Shown in pieces: positions 8,032 through 17,622 of a stretch of DNA of 39,817 nucleotides. A model generated the notes under the pieces. The model was not told where the DNA came from. It saw only the letters and a list, made by a program, of their open reading frames with translations, and did not search any database. Position 1 is the first letter of the stretch, and each line of letters starts with the position of its first letter. A program made the position numbers and the translations under genes. Origin of the DNA: an uncultured Lachnospiraceae bacterium (GTDB lineage Bacteria > Bacillota > Clostridia > Lachnospirales > Lachnospiraceae); contig CAJTXP010000004.1 of the NCBI GenBank assembly GCA_910583615.1, forward strand, positions 115,883-155,699, written 5' to 3'.

Positions 8032-10128
8032 TTATTCCGCCGGGAGCCCGGGCTCGGGTTCTTCTTCCGAAGGGCTCTCCGGATCATCCCATCCATCGCT
8101 CACATAGATCGTCACTGTCCCGTCCGGATCGACGGTTTTTGACGGCTCGTAACGGGTCACAAAGCCTGCGCCTACAGAATCACTGGATTCAGTTTTCTCT
8201 CTGATCTCGCCTTCAAACCCTGCATCTTCCAGCTTTTCACACGCCTGTTCAAAAGTCATGCCCACACTGACCGACGGAACGGAAACCTGTTCCCTTCCCC
8301 GGCTCACCGAGATCGTAACCGTACTTCCCGGCGCCACGGAACTTCCTTTTTCAGGGCTGGTACTCACTACCAGACCGGCGCGCATCTCATCCGTATATAC
8401 ATCCTTTACCGCTACCTGGAATCCATGTTCCTGCAGTTCCCGCGTGGCGCGGGATTCTTCATGGCCTATGACATCCGTTACTGCTACATTTCCAGCTCCT
8501 TTACTGATAACAAGATTTACAGAAGAGCCCTTTTCCGTACTGGTATTTCCGGACGGATTCTGGCTTATCACGCTTCCGGCCGGCACGGTATCGCTGTTTG
8601 CTTCGGTCACAGATCCTGTCTTAAGACCAACCGCCTCCAGTGCATTTCTGGCATTCGCTTCCGTCTGTCCTTCCACTTTCGGAACAGTCACTTCTTCTGT
8701 CTTATCTGCAGGTTTTCCATCTTCTGCGGAAGAAGCATTTCCGGTCCCGGAACCGGTATCAGCGGTTACTACTTCCACAGAACTTCCCACCGCAATCCGA
8801 TCACCTGTCTTTACGCTCTGCTGTATAATCTGTCCGGGGGCGTACTGCCCCGAACGCTCACTTCCCTTGAGTGTGATCTCAAGTCCCAGACTCCGAAGTT
8901 CTGTTTTTGCTTCTGTCATGGTTTTTCCGCGAAGCTCCGGCATGACGACAGTATTCACATCGCTGTTCTCATCCTCCTGGTCATTCTCCTGCTCTGTCTG
9001 CTGGCCTTTGGAATCCTCCGGATCCTCATTATTACCAAGACCCAGCATCCGGGACAGTAAAAAGAGCATGACAACAACGATGATAACAGCCAGCGCTACG
9101 CCGGCAACCGTCATCAGACGCTCTACCGTCGGACTTAATTCCTCCTCGTCCTCCTCTTCTTCTTCATATTCCTCTTCTTCGTCCTCCTCTTCCGGTTCTT
9201 CGATCCGTTCTGCCCGTCTTGCAGATTTTACTTTCGCAGTCGTTTCTTTCTTCATGACCACCGTTCTCGCCTGGGAATCCAGATCCACCATCTGCACAAA
9301 ATCTCCCTCCGGATCCATCAGAGACTGCTTCAGGTCCGCTGTCAGATCTCCAATATCCTGATATCTGCGGTCCGGACTCTTCTCCATGCATTTTCTGATA
9401 ATCTGTTCCAGACTGAACGGAATCTCCGGATTAAAGGTCGTCGGCATCACCAGTTCTTCCTGCAGGTGCTTCACCGCAACCGCAACTGCCGTATCCCCGT
9501 CAAAAGGAACTCTTCCCGTTACCATTTCATAGAGCACAACTCCCAACGAGTAAATATCGCTTCTGTGATCCACATATCCGCCTCTTGCCTGTTCCGGCGA
9601 TGCGTAGTGAACGGATCCCATTGCTGTGGATGTGGTGGTCTGGGACGTTGTCGCCTTTGCAATTCCAAAATCGGTAACCTTTACTTTTCCTTCCCTGGAT
9701 ATCATAATATTCTGCGGCTTGATATCCCGGTGAACGATTTGGTTATTGTGTGCCACTTCAAGCCCTGCCGATACCTGTATGGCAATGCTTGTGGCTTCCT
9801 TGACCGTAAGATGTCCTTTCCTTTCAATATAGTTTTTCAGAGTAATCCCTTCCACCAGTTCCATTACGATATAGTAGATCCCATACTCGTCTCCCACATC
9901 ATAAACATTGACAATGTTGGGATGGGCAAGGCCTGCCGCCGCCTGTGCTTCCTCTTTAAACTTTTTGATGAATCCTCCGTTTTCACGGAATTCTTCCTTC
10001 AGAACCTTTATTGCAACAAATCGGTTAAGCTTATGGTCTTTTCCTTTGAAGACTTCAGCCATACCTCCGACCCCTACCCGTTCCAGGATCTCATAGCGGT
10101 CGCCGACAATCGTTCCCACTTTAATCAT
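8032..10128 (-). CDS. prkC: PASTA-domain Ser/Thr protein kinase PrkC/PknB
   Basis: This is a membrane Ser/Thr kinase that senses muropeptides or lipid II and controls wall growth and dormancy exit. The 698 residues run as follows. The kinase domain (about 12-270) has glycine loop GVGGMAEV, Lys41, HRD Asp135 and DFG Asp153. A strongly acidic juxtamembrane stretch covers 311-331, a single transmembrane helix about 340-363, and four PASTA repeats about 393-682, followed by a short acidic tail. It lies 15 bases after its antagonist phosphatase prpC and 4 bases before rsgA, the usual Bacillota arrangement. AGGTAGG precedes the ATG. The Asp/Glu-rich linker is unusually dense but occurs in this family. 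Confidence 0.96.
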   Translation of the reverse strand: MIKVGTIVGDRYEILERVGVGGMAEVFKGKDHKLNRFVAIKVLKEEFRENGGFIKKFKEEAQAAAGLAHPNIVNVYDVGDEYGIYYIVMELVEGITLKNYIERKGHLTVKEATSIAIQVSAGLEVAHNNQIVHRDIKPQNIMISREGKVKVTDFGIAKATTSQTTTSTAMGSVHYASPEQARGGYVDHRSDIYSLGVVLYEMVTGRVPFDGDTAVAVAVKHLQEELVMPTTFNPEIPFSLEQIIRKCMEKSPDRRYQDIGDLTADLKQSLMDPEGDFVQMVDLDSQARTVVMKKETTAKVKSARRAERIEEPEEEDEEEEYEEEEEDEEELSPTVERLMTVAGVALAVIIVVVMLFLLSRMLGLGNNEDPEDSKGQQTEQENDQEDENSDVNTVVMPELRGKTMTEAKTELRSLGLEITLKGSERSGQYAPGQIIQQSVKTGDRIAVGSSVEVVTADTGSGTGNASSAEDGKPADKTEEVTVPKVEGQTEANARNALEAVGLKTGSVTEANSDTVPAGSVISQNPSGNTSTEKGSSVNLVISKGAGNVAVTDVIGHEESRATRELQEHGFQVAVKDVYTDEMRAGLVVSTSPEKGSSVAPGSTVTISVSRGREQVSVPSVSVGMTFEQACEKLEDAGFEGEIREKTESSDSVGAGFVTRYEPSKTVDPDGTVTIYVSDGWDDPESPSEEEPEPGLPAE

Positions 10129-10143
10129 AATCCTACCTCACCG

Positions 10144-10872
10144 TTATTCTATTTCCACCAGTACAACTGCGATATTATCCATCCCGCCGTTCCTGTTTGC
10201 TTCCAGTATCAGCCTGCAGCCTGCATCATATATAGTTCCGTCTTTCTGAATCAAACGGCAGAGTTCCGTATCCTCCACCATATTGCTGAGCCCGTCGGAG
10301 CACAGCAGATAACGGTTTCCCGGATCCACATGAAATGGAAACAGATCAATCTCCGCCTCCTCCTGGATTCCAAGCGCCCTTGTGATGATATTTTTATCCG
10401 GGTGATTTCTGGCTTCCCTGGGACTTAATTCACCTTTCCGCACCAGCTCTGCCACAAGGGAATGATCCTCTGATATCTGGCGGATTCCTTCCTGTGTCAC
10501 TTCATAGAGCCGGCTGTCTCCGATGTTGACAGCCAGAGCCTCATATCCGCAGATGCTCAGCGCTACAAGCGTAGTTCCCATGCCATAATAGTCTTCACTC
10601 TCCCTCGACTTCTGAAGCAGCTGATAATTTGCATAACGGACTGCTTTCTGGAGAATCAGCGCCGGCCTCACATCGGTACACCGCTCTGCCGCTTCCACGA
10701 CCATCCGGACTCCATAGGAAGAGGCCAGATCCCCTGCCTTATGTCCTCCCATTCCATCTGCGACAATATAGAGATTCGGAAGATTGCCTACCGGCCTGTC
10801 GGAAGCGAACACATAATCCTGATTCACTTTTCTTCTGCGCCCAATATCTGTCATCGCAACCGATGTCTGCAT
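10144..10872 (-). CDS. prpC: PP2C-family protein phosphatase (PrpC/Stp)
   Basis: This manganese-dependent phosphatase removes phosphate from PrkC and its substrates. The 242-residue protein holds the PP2C motifs in order: DIGRRRKVNQD near the N terminus, VADGMGGHKAGD (metal Asp and Gly), GDSRLY, LCSDGLSNM and DNIAVVLVEI at the C terminus. These supply the aspartates for the binuclear metal centre. It lacks membrane segments, so it is cytoplasmic. It starts 6 bases after rlmN and is followed at 15 bases by prkC. Opposing kinase and phosphatase genes in one operon suggest matched expression. Confidence 0.95.
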   Translation of the reverse strand: MQTSVAMTDIGRRRKVNQDYVFASDRPVGNLPNLYIVADGMGGHKAGDLASSYGVRMVVEAAERCTDVRPALILQKAVRYANYQLLQKSRESEDYYGMGTTLVALSICGYEALAVNIGDSRLYEVTQEGIRQISEDHSLVAELVRKGELSPREARNHPDKNIITRALGIQEEAEIDLFPFHVDPGNRYLLCSDGLSNMVEDTELCRLIQKDGTIYDAGCRLILEANRNGGMDNIAVVLVEIE

Positions 10873-10878
10873 AGGTAT

Positions 10879-11919
10879 TCACCTCACTCTTTCTGTATCC
10901 ATATAGCTTTTGCGTAACTGCCCGCAGGCGCCGTCGATATCACGGCCCATTTCTCTTCTTATAGTAACATTTATTCCTGATTTTTCAAGTTTATTTTTAA
11001 AATTGACAACAGCCCTGTGATTTGGCTGTACAAAATCCCGCTCTTTGACCGGGTTAACGGGGATCAGATTTACATGACAGTTCAGCGATTTAACCAGTAC
11101 TGCAAGTTCCTCTGCATCCTTTTCACTGTCATTGACTCCGGCCGCCAGACTGTACTCAAAAGTGATCCGGCGTCCGGTCTGGTTAAAATAATACCTGCAG
11201 GCGTCCAGAACTTCTGAAAGTTCATATTTATTTGCAATCGGCATCATGCTTCTTCTTTTTTCCTGGCTGGATGCATGAAGTGATAATGCCAGCGTAATCT
11301 GAAGTTTCTCATCTGCAAGTTTTCTCATCTGCGGAACAAGTCCGCAGGTAGACACCGTAACATTCCTCTGACTGATATGCAGTCCGCCTTCCCCGGTCAA
11401 AATCTGTAAGAAATCAAGCAGCGCATCATAATTATCCAGCGGTTCTCCGGTTCCCATGACAACCACATTGTGCACCCGTTCTTTCGACCACTTCTGTATC
11501 TGATAGACCTGCTCCAGCATTTCTGAAGCCTTCAGTCCTCTTTCCAGCCCGTTCAAAGTCGATGCGCAGAATCTGCATCCCATCCGGCATCCGGCCTGTG
11601 AAGAAATGCAGACCGAATTCCCGTGATGATACTTCATCAGTACGCTTTCAATCACGTTCCCGTCCGGCAGACGGAACAGAAATTTGCACGTTCCATCCTG
11701 GACAGACCGCTGCACCTTCACCGGCTCCAGGCGGATCCATTCATATTCCTGCTGCAGTTTTTCACGAAGTTTTCCGGGAAGATCTGTCATTTCTTCAAAA
11801 CTGTCCGCCAGTTTCCCATGCATCCAGCTGTAGATCTGTTTTGCCCGAAATTTCGGCTCTCCAAGCCGCTCCATTTCTTTCATAAGTCCGGAAAGTGTCT
11901 GTGATTTTATGTCAGTCAT
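10879..11919 (-). CDS. rlmN: 23S rRNA (adenine2503-C2)/tRNA methyltransferase RlmN
   Basis: RlmN is a radical SAM methyltransferase that puts a methyl group on C2 of A2503 of 23S rRNA. The 346-residue form carries the 4Fe-4S cysteines Cys111, Cys115 and Cys118 (CRMGCRFC) and the C-terminal methyl-carrying Cys332 (DIDGACGQL). It also has the SAM-binding GTGEPLDN segment and SLHA. I start at ATG 11919 instead of the upstream frame start, giving the normal family length. GGAGAGAG lies about 10 bases before it, and the ATG overlaps the rsmB stop as ATGACTGA. It sits in the rsmB-rlmN-prpC order common in Bacillota. Confidence 0.95.
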   Translation of the reverse strand: MTDIKSQTLSGLMKEMERLGEPKFRAKQIYSWMHGKLADSFEEMTDLPGKLREKLQQEYEWIRLEPVKVQRSVQDGTCKFLFRLPDGNVIESVLMKYHHGNSVCISSQAGCRMGCRFCASTLNGLERGLKASEMLEQVYQIQKWSKERVHNVVVMGTGEPLDNYDALLDFLQILTGEGGLHISQRNVTVSTCGLVPQMRKLADEKLQITLALSLHASSQEKRRSMMPIANKYELSEVLDACRYYFNQTGRRITFEYSLAAGVNDSEKDAEELAVLVKSLNCHVNLIPVNPVKERDFVQPNHRAVVNFKNKLEKSGINVTIRREMGRDIDGACGQLRKSYMDTERVR

Positions 11920-13201
11920 GTAATGCTCTCTCCATTTTTGCAATGTAAAATCCATCCCATGGGTCCACGCCCGGAAGCATCTGTACCTGTTCCTTCAGAA
12001 GAAATGGATAACGTTCAAGGAACCAGGAAGTATTCCTTTCATTTTCCTGTTTATGTACAGTACAGGTGCTGTAAACAAGCGTTCCGCCCGGTTTTACATA
12101 CTGCCATACCGTATCCAGTATCTTTCTTTGAAGTTTTACCAGTTCTTTCTGCTGTTCAGGGGTCATACGGTATTTCAGATCACTCTTCTTTCTTAAGACT
12201 CCCAGACCGGAACAGGGCAGATCGGCAAGCACGACATCCGCCTTTTCCACCGATTCCCGGTCAAAAACAGTCGCATCCATCTGCACTGCCTTCACATTCT
12301 GTGCATTCATACGCGCTGTGTTCTCCTCTATCAAACCTGTTTTATATGGTGTCAGATCCCGCGCTTCCACCATGCCGCTTCCGTTCATCAGCTCTGCAAG
12401 ATGCAGGCTTTTCCCTCCTGGAGCCGCGCAGACATCAATGCAGTAATCACCCGGTTTCGGCGCCGCCATAAGAGCTGCATACATGGAACTTACATCCTGT
12501 ACCTGAAACAGTCCTTCCCGAAAAGAAGGAATGGACCGGAGATGATCATAGTCTGATATGGCAAGGGCGCAGTCCATGCCCTGTATTTCCTCTGCCTGAA
12601 TCCCCTCCTGCCGCAGCTTTTCCTTCAGACGGTCCCTTGTGATCTTCTGTATATTTACCCGGATGGTCAGCGGCTTTTCCTCATACTGATCCTGCAGCAT
12701 CCGGAAAGCGGTATCTTCCCCGTATTCTTCTGTCCACTGTTTTACGATCCATTCCGGAGTGGAACAGGCAGTTGAAAGATCCGGATATACAATCTCCCTG
12801 GTCTCCCGGGCAATATTGCGCAGAACACCGTTTACAAAACCTTTCAGGTCTCCAAATCCCTTTTTCTGCGCCAGCTTTACAGCCTCATTGCAGACTGCGG
12901 CATCCGGAATCCGGTCCATATAGCGCAGTTGATAGACAGAAAGCCTGAGAAGGTTCTGTATCACCGGCTTCATCTTTTTCATGGGAACGCTGGAATACTG
13001 TTCGATTATATAGTCGATCTCCAGCATGCGCTCCAGTGTTCCTTCTGTAAGCCGGCTCAAAAACGCACGATCCTGCTTATTCATATACTGATACTTTTCC
13101 AGAGCGCCGCCAATCGCCACATGACTCAGCCTCTGTTCTCCTGTGATCTCCAGCAGGAGTTCAAGAACCACCGCCCTGACATTTACTCTGCTGTCAGTCA
13201 C
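11912..13201 (-). CDS. rsmB: 16S rRNA (cytosine967-C5)-methyltransferase RsmB
   Basis: RsmB methylates C5 of C967 in 16S rRNA. The 429 residues combine an N-terminal NusB-like RNA-binding domain (about 5-135) with a Rossmann methyltransferase domain. The SAM motif VCAAPGGKSLHL is near 257-268. The two catalytic cysteines are Cys330 (DLPCSGLG, motif IV) and Cys380 (YSTCTVHKQENE, motif VI). Start is GTG at 13201, within an 8-base GTGACTGA overlap with the upstream peptidase gene. The same 8-base pattern recurs at its own 3' junction with rlmN. It is probably translated by coupling. Confidence 0.94.
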   Translation of the reverse strand: MTDSRVNVRAVVLELLLEITGEQRLSHVAIGGALEKYQYMNKQDRAFLSRLTEGTLERMLEIDYIIEQYSSVPMKKMKPVIQNLLRLSVYQLRYMDRIPDAAVCNEAVKLAQKKGFGDLKGFVNGVLRNIARETREIVYPDLSTACSTPEWIVKQWTEEYGEDTAFRMLQDQYEEKPLTIRVNIQKITRDRLKEKLRQEGIQAEEIQGMDCALAISDYDHLRSIPSFREGLFQVQDVSSMYAALMAAPKPGDYCIDVCAAPGGKSLHLAELMNGSGMVEARDLTPYKTGLIEENTARMNAQNVKAVQMDATVFDRESVEKADVVLADLPCSGLGVLRKKSDLKYRMTPEQQKELVKLQRKILDTVWQYVKPGGTLVYSTCTVHKQENERNTSWFLERYPFLLKEQVQMLPGVDPWDGFYIAKMERALHD

Positions 13202-13883
13202 GGCTTCTACCTCCGAACAGAAGAATCAGGCGAAGCAGGGACAGAATGGATGCAGCTGCAGCCGCAACATAGGTCATTGCCGCCGCCGACAGCACTTTTT
13301 TGGTAGAAGTAAGTTCCGTTTCGGACAGCATATGCGTATTCCCCAGAATATCGACCGCCCTGGCAGAAGCATTGAATTCGACCGGCAGCGTCACAAGCTG
13401 AAACAGTGTCCCGCATGCGAAACACAGAAGTCCCACCTGAATCAGTGTATAAGAGCTTCCGAAGAACAGTCCCAGCAGGATGATCGGAAGCGCCGCCTTC
13501 GTTCCGATATTTGCCACCGGAACGATTGCGCTCCGGATCTGAAGCGGAGCATATCCCTGATCATGCTGGATCGCATGCCCGCACTCGTGGGCCGCCACTC
13601 CAATCGCCGCTACTGACGGTGATCCATAGACGGTATCTGACAACCGGAGCACTTTGCCACGCGGATCATAGTGATCCGTCAGATTTCCGCTGATATGCTC
13701 AATTCTTACATCGTAGATACCGGCGCCGTTCAGGATCCTGCGCGCCGCCTCCGCTCCGGTAAGCCCTGACGCGCTTCTGACCCGTGCATATTTTTTGTAA
13801 GTGCTGTTCACCCGCGCAGATGCCCATATGGACAAAAGCGCGCCGATCAGCACCAGTATATAAGTTGCATCATAAAAAAACAT
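13194..13883 (-). CDS. YugP-like membrane zinc metallopeptidase
   Basis: The 229-residue protein belongs to the Zn_peptidase_2 (YugP) family of membrane neutral zinc metallopeptidases. The metal motif HECGH has His99, Glu100 and His103. Hydrophobic helices flank it at about 6-22 (N terminus), about 124-165 and near the C terminus, so the active site probably lies at the membrane. Substrates of this family are not established. AAGGAGG precedes the ATG. It is placed between fmt (19 bases) and rsmB (8-base overlap), a position also common for YugP-type genes in Clostridia. The peptidase call rests on the motif and overall pattern. Confidence 0.88.
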   Translation of the reverse strand: MFFYDATYILVLIGALLSIWASARVNSTYKKYARVRSASGLTGAEAARRILNGAGIYDVRIEHISGNLTDHYDPRGKVLRLSDTVYGSPSVAAIGVAAHECGHAIQHDQGYAPLQIRSAIVPVANIGTKAALPIILLGLFFGSSYTLIQVGLLCFACGTLFQLVTLPVEFNASARAVDILGNTHMLSETELTSTKKVLSAAAMTYVAAAAASILSLLRLILLFGGRSRD

Positions 13884-13902
13884 ATGAAAACCTCCTTGCC
13901 GA

Positions 13903-14835
13903 CTATCCCAGAACCGTACCTGCCTCCACCGGAAATCCTCTTAAAAACGCTCCGGCCTTCATTCTCTTTCTGCCTTCCATCTGAAGTTCTCTGACTGCCA
14001 GCAGTCCCTCACCGGTCTGCACGATCAGAGAATCTTTTGTCACTTCCAGTATCTCACCGCATCTTCCCTTTAATACATCAGAGGAAAGAACTTCTCCTTC
14101 CCATATTTTCAAAACCTTTTTGTTCAGTCTCGTATATGCGCTGGGCCATGGATTCAGTCCCCGGATCAGTCTCTCGATGGATCCGGCACTCTTCGTCCAG
14201 TCGATCGCTCCCATGTCTCTGGTGAGCATGGCGGCATAAGCAGTGGGAGATTCCCCCTGTTCTTCCGGTATGACCGTTCCGGCCTCCAGTTGTCTTAAGG
14301 TCTCCACACAAAGCTCTGCTCCCGCCCTGGAAAGCCTGTCGAACAGACTTCCGCCGGTTTCTTTTTCTTCCAGCGGTACGACTGTTTTTAACAGCATTGC
14401 GCCTGTATCCAGCCCTTCATCCATCTGCATGGTAGTCACGCCTGACTCTTTTTCTCCATTAATAACAGCCCACTGGACCGGCGCTGCCCCACGATACTTC
14501 GGAAGCAGTGATCCATGCACGTTAATGCATCCATACTTCTTCATCTGAAGAATCACCCCTGGAATGAGCTGGCCAAATGCCACGACGACCATCACATCCG
14601 CTTCCGTTCTCTCCAGAGTCCGAACCGCCTCTTTATCCCGGATCCTTTCCGGCTGAAATACCGGCAGTCCGTGCCTGACGGCCGCCTCTTTCACCGGCGT
14701 ATACTGCATGGCATGCCCTCTGCCTTTTGGCTTATCCGGCTGAGTCACCACCAGCGTGATCCGGTGACCGGCTTCCACCAGTGCATCCAGCGTTCCCACT
14801 GCAAAATCCGGCGTACCCATGAAAATAATATTCAT
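13903..14835 (-). CDS. fmt: Methionyl-tRNA formyltransferase
   Basis: Fmt formylates initiator Met-tRNA using 10-formyltetrahydrofolate. The 310-residue product opens with MNIIFMGTPDFAV. It shows the catalytic motif NVHGSLLPKYRGAAPVQWA (Asn105, His107) and the later DTGAML with the third catalytic residue. A C-terminal OB-like domain (about 205-305) binds tRNA. The gene starts 6 bases after def, and its ribosome binding site GAGGAGG lies in the def end. The def-fmt pair couples formylation of Met with its later removal. Confidence 0.96.
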   Translation of the reverse strand: MNIIFMGTPDFAVGTLDALVEAGHRITLVVTQPDKPKGRGHAMQYTPVKEAAVRHGLPVFQPERIRDKEAVRTLERTEADVMVVVAFGQLIPGVILQMKKYGCINVHGSLLPKYRGAAPVQWAVINGEKESGVTTMQMDEGLDTGAMLLKTVVPLEEKETGGSLFDRLSRAGAELCVETLRQLEAGTVIPEEQGESPTAYAAMLTRDMGAIDWTKSAGSIERLIRGLNPWPSAYTRLNKKVLKIWEGEVLSSDVLKGRCGEILEVTKDSLIVQTGEGLLAVRELQMEGRKRMKAGAFLRGFPVEAGTVLG

Positions 14836-14841
14836 ATGCGG

Positions 14842-15321
14842 CTATGCCTCCTCTTCTTCCTCATTGACGACATCATGAAGTTCTCCTTCCACGCTGTCAA
14901 TATAGAGTTTACCGTCCAGGTGTTCACATTCATGACAGATGGCGCGGGCCAGAAGTTCCGTTCCATCCAGTTCATAATATTCCCCGTCCTCATCCATAAA
15001 ATGAACCGTCACTTCATTCGGACGCGTTACCTGTCCTGCTTTTCCAGGAACGCTTAAGCAGCCCTCGTCACCTGTCTGAGAGCCCTCTTCTCTGACAATC
15101 TCCGGATTGATCATTACAAGCGGTCCGTCTCCCACGTCAATGACCACGATTCTTTTCAGAATTCCCACCTGAGGAGCCGCCAGCCCGACTCCATCTTTTT
15201 CATACATGGTTTCCAGCATGTCATCAATTAATTCCCTGACTTTCGGAGTGATCTCCTTTACTTCCCTGCTTGTCTTACGAAGAATAGGGTCTCCTTCCAG
15301 TCTCAGATTCCGTATTGCCAT
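14842..15321 (-). CDS. def: Peptide deformylase
   Basis: Def removes the N-formyl group from nascent proteins. The 159 residues contain all three family motifs: GVGLAAPQVG (44-53), EGCLSVPG with metal Cys88, and HECEHLDG with His130, catalytic Glu131 and His134. The C terminus ends in an acidic run (NEEEEEA). AGGAGG precedes the ATG. It sits 9 bases after priA and 6 before fmt, the standard priA-def-fmt order. Confidence 0.96.
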   Translation of the reverse strand: MAIRNLRLEGDPILRKTSREVKEITPKVRELIDDMLETMYEKDGVGLAAPQVGILKRIVVIDVGDGPLVMINPEIVREEGSQTGDEGCLSVPGKAGQVTRPNEVTVHFMDEDGEYYELDGTELLARAICHECEHLDGKLYIDSVEGELHDVVNEEEEEA

Positions 15322-15330
15322 AATTTCCTC

Positions 15331-17562
15331 CTAATATGCATTTAATGGATTATAATCAAACTGTATGTATATTTTCTGCCACACAGTTTCATTTTCTAAT
15401 ATTCTCTCCAGTTGATTTTTCACATTCAAAAGCATGTTCTCATCCATATGTTTCAAATAAATCACCATACGATACATATCCTTTTTTCTGGAAAGCGCTG
15501 CCACTGCCGGACCGATAACGGTAAGTCCTTCTGCGTGAAGCCGGTGTATCACCTTTCCCAGTCTGTCCGCCTGTTTTTCAAGAAACGTCTCTTCCGGGCC
15601 GGACAGATAGATTCCAAGCATAAATGCCGCAGGCGGATATCCCATCATCTTCCGGTAAAGAATCTCCTGTCTGTAGAACTCTTCATAATCCTGCCTAGCT
15701 GCCGCCCTGATGCTGTAGTGATCCGGCACATAGGTCTGGATCACCGCTTCCCCTGTCTTTTGTCCTCTTCCTGCACGTCCTGCCGCCTGCGTCAGCAGCT
15801 GAAACGTACGCTCTGATGAACGATAATCTGCCGCATACAGCGAGATGTCTGCCGCCAGCACTCCAACCAGCGTCACATTGGGAAAATCATGTCCTTTTAC
15901 GATCATCTGCGTACCAACCAGTATGTCTGCTTCGCCTTTTCCAAAAGCAGTCAGTATCTGTTCATAGCTTTCTTTTGTCCGCGTGGTGTCATAATCCATC
16001 CGCAGTACCCGCGCATACGGAAACAGTTTCTTCACTTCCCGTTCGATCTGCTGCGTTCCGGCCCGGAACCCGCTGATATAACGGGATCCGCAGGATGGGC
16101 ACAAAGAAGGCATGCCGGTCTCATATCCGCAATAATGGCACCGCAGTTTTCCATCATTATGAAGAGAAAGCGCCACATCACAATGAGGACAGCGGATTGC
16201 CGTTCCGCAGGAGCGGCAGGACACGAAGCCTGACAGTCCTCTCCTGTTTAAAAACAGCATGGTCTGCTGTCCGCATTGCAGCCGTTTTTCCATGGCTTCT
16301 TTCAGTCTCCGACTGAAAATGCTGCGGTTTCCCTCCTTTAATTCCCTGCGCAGGTCTATGATGCTGACGTTCGGAAGCCCTGCATTTCCAAATCTCCCGG
16401 TCAGGCGATAAAAACCATATCTGCCTGACCGGGCACGGTAATAGCTGTCCACGGACGGAGTAGCGCTTCCAAGTACCACGGACGCGCCGCACATTCCGGC
16501 CCGAAACCGCGCCGCCTCCACTGCATGATACCTGGGAACCGTTTCACTTTTATAAGAACTTTCATGCTCCTCATCAATAATAATCATGCCAATGCAGGAA
16601 AATGGAGTAAACAGCGCCGATCTTGGTCCGATCATCACGTCAATCTCTCCATTCTGAGCCCGCATAAACTGATCGTATCGTTCGCCGCCTGAAAGCCTGG
16701 AGTGAATCACAGATACCCGTTCTCCGAACCGTTCATAAAACCGCATGACGGTCTGAAAGGTCAGGGCGATCTCCGGAATCAGAAGGATCGTCTGTTTTCC
16801 CTCCCGAATCACCCTGGCAATCAGCTCCATATATACTTCTGTCTTACCGCTTCCTGTCACGCCGTGAAGCAGATAAGTCCTGCGAACGCCTTTCTGGTAC
16901 TCTGACCATATTCCCTCCACCGCCTCCGTCTGCTCACTGTTTAAAAGAACTTCTTTTTCTTTCTTTGTAAAATGATCCGCAAACGGATTCCGGTAAAGAG
17001 TTCTGCTTTCCATCCGGATAATTCCTTCTTCCTCAAAACCTCTGACCACTGTTGAGGATATTTTCAGGTTTCCCACTGTTTCCTGATAATCCAGAACTTC
17101 ATTTTGAAGAAGCGCTTCTAATAATCTGGCCTTCGCCCGATACTTTTTTCTCTGATATTCCTCCAGCAGAGACACTCCTTCCTCAACGGAGATTTTTCGT
17201 ATCAGCCTGCGGCTCTGTTTCTGCCTGGTCTTCTGTTTCACCGGAAGAACTGTTTTAAGCGCCTGATTCATGGTGGAACCATATCGTTCCCGCATCCATG
17301 CCGCCAGTGCAATCAGCTGGGATTCTGCCTGTACGCTTCCCTCTGCGATACTGTCCAGTTCCTTGATTTTTTCCGGCGGATAATCCGGTTTCTCAGCAAA
17401 TCCGACCACACAGCCTTTCACCAGACGGTTTCCCCTGCCAAACGGGATATTCACCTGCATACCGGCTTTCAGCCTGCCTTTCAGGTGATCCGGGATCCGA
17501 TACTGGAAAATCCGGTCTACCTTCTCATGGGAAATATCCACAATAACATTGACAAAATCCAT
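15331..17562 (-). CDS. priA: Primosomal protein N' (PriA helicase)
   Basis: PriA reloads the replicative helicase at stalled forks. The 743-residue protein has an N-terminal DNA-binding domain (about 1-105). A superfamily 2 helicase core follows, with Walker A GVTGSGKT (234-241) and DEEH (330-333). A zinc-binding insertion has eight cysteines starting at CRSCGTAIRCPHC and ending at CPSCGS. Motifs V and VI (VGTQMIVKGHDFPNVTLVGV and QAAGRAGRG) complete it. Length matches the family. AAAGGAA precedes the ATG. A hairpin separates it from murE by 60 bases, so its expression may be partly attenuated relative to murE. Confidence 0.96.
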   Translation of the reverse strand: MDFVNVIVDISHEKVDRIFQYRIPDHLKGRLKAGMQVNIPFGRGNRLVKGCVVGFAEKPDYPPEKIKELDSIAEGSVQAESQLIALAAWMRERYGSTMNQALKTVLPVKQKTRQKQSRRLIRKISVEEGVSLLEEYQRKKYRAKARLLEALLQNEVLDYQETVGNLKISSTVVRGFEEEGIIRMESRTLYRNPFADHFTKKEKEVLLNSEQTEAVEGIWSEYQKGVRRTYLLHGVTGSGKTEVYMELIARVIREGKQTILLIPEIALTFQTVMRFYERFGERVSVIHSRLSGGERYDQFMRAQNGEIDVMIGPRSALFTPFSCIGMIIIDEEHESSYKSETVPRYHAVEAARFRAGMCGASVVLGSATPSVDSYYRARSGRYGFYRLTGRFGNAGLPNVSIIDLRRELKEGNRSIFSRRLKEAMEKRLQCGQQTMLFLNRRGLSGFVSCRSCGTAIRCPHCDVALSLHNDGKLRCHYCGYETGMPSLCPSCGSRYISGFRAGTQQIEREVKKLFPYARVLRMDYDTTRTKESYEQILTAFGKGEADILVGTQMIVKGHDFPNVTLVGVLAADISLYAADYRSSERTFQLLTQAAGRAGRGQKTGEAVIQTYVPDHYSIRAAARQDYEEFYRQEILYRKMMGYPPAAFMLGIYLSGPEETFLEKQADRLGKVIHRLHAEGLTVIGPAVAALSRKKDMYRMVIYLKHMDENMLLNVKNQLERILENETVWQKIYIQFDYNPLNAY

Positions 17563-17593
17563 GTTCCGGTTCCTTTCCTGCTCAAAATCCCGA

Positions 17594-17619
17594 AGCAGCC
17601 CGCCCGAATCGGGACTGCT
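17594..17619 (-). terminator. Hairpin between murE and priA (possible partial terminator)
   Basis: The arms AGCAGCCCG and CGGGACTGCT pair over nine bases with one bulged base and a seven-base loop. The hairpin begins three bases after the murE stop codon. On the minus strand it is followed by TTCGGGATTTTG, which has no real U-run, so full termination is doubtful. An attenuating or mRNA-stabilising role is as likely. Confidence 0.4.
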
Positions 17620-17622
17620 CCT

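Noticed and set aside
8258..9361. Long plus-strand reading frame (367 codons) opposite prkC
   Set aside because: It is serine/threonine-rich and low in complexity, mirrors the acidic linker and PASTA codons of prkC on the other strand, and has no recognisable domain. It is an antisense shadow.
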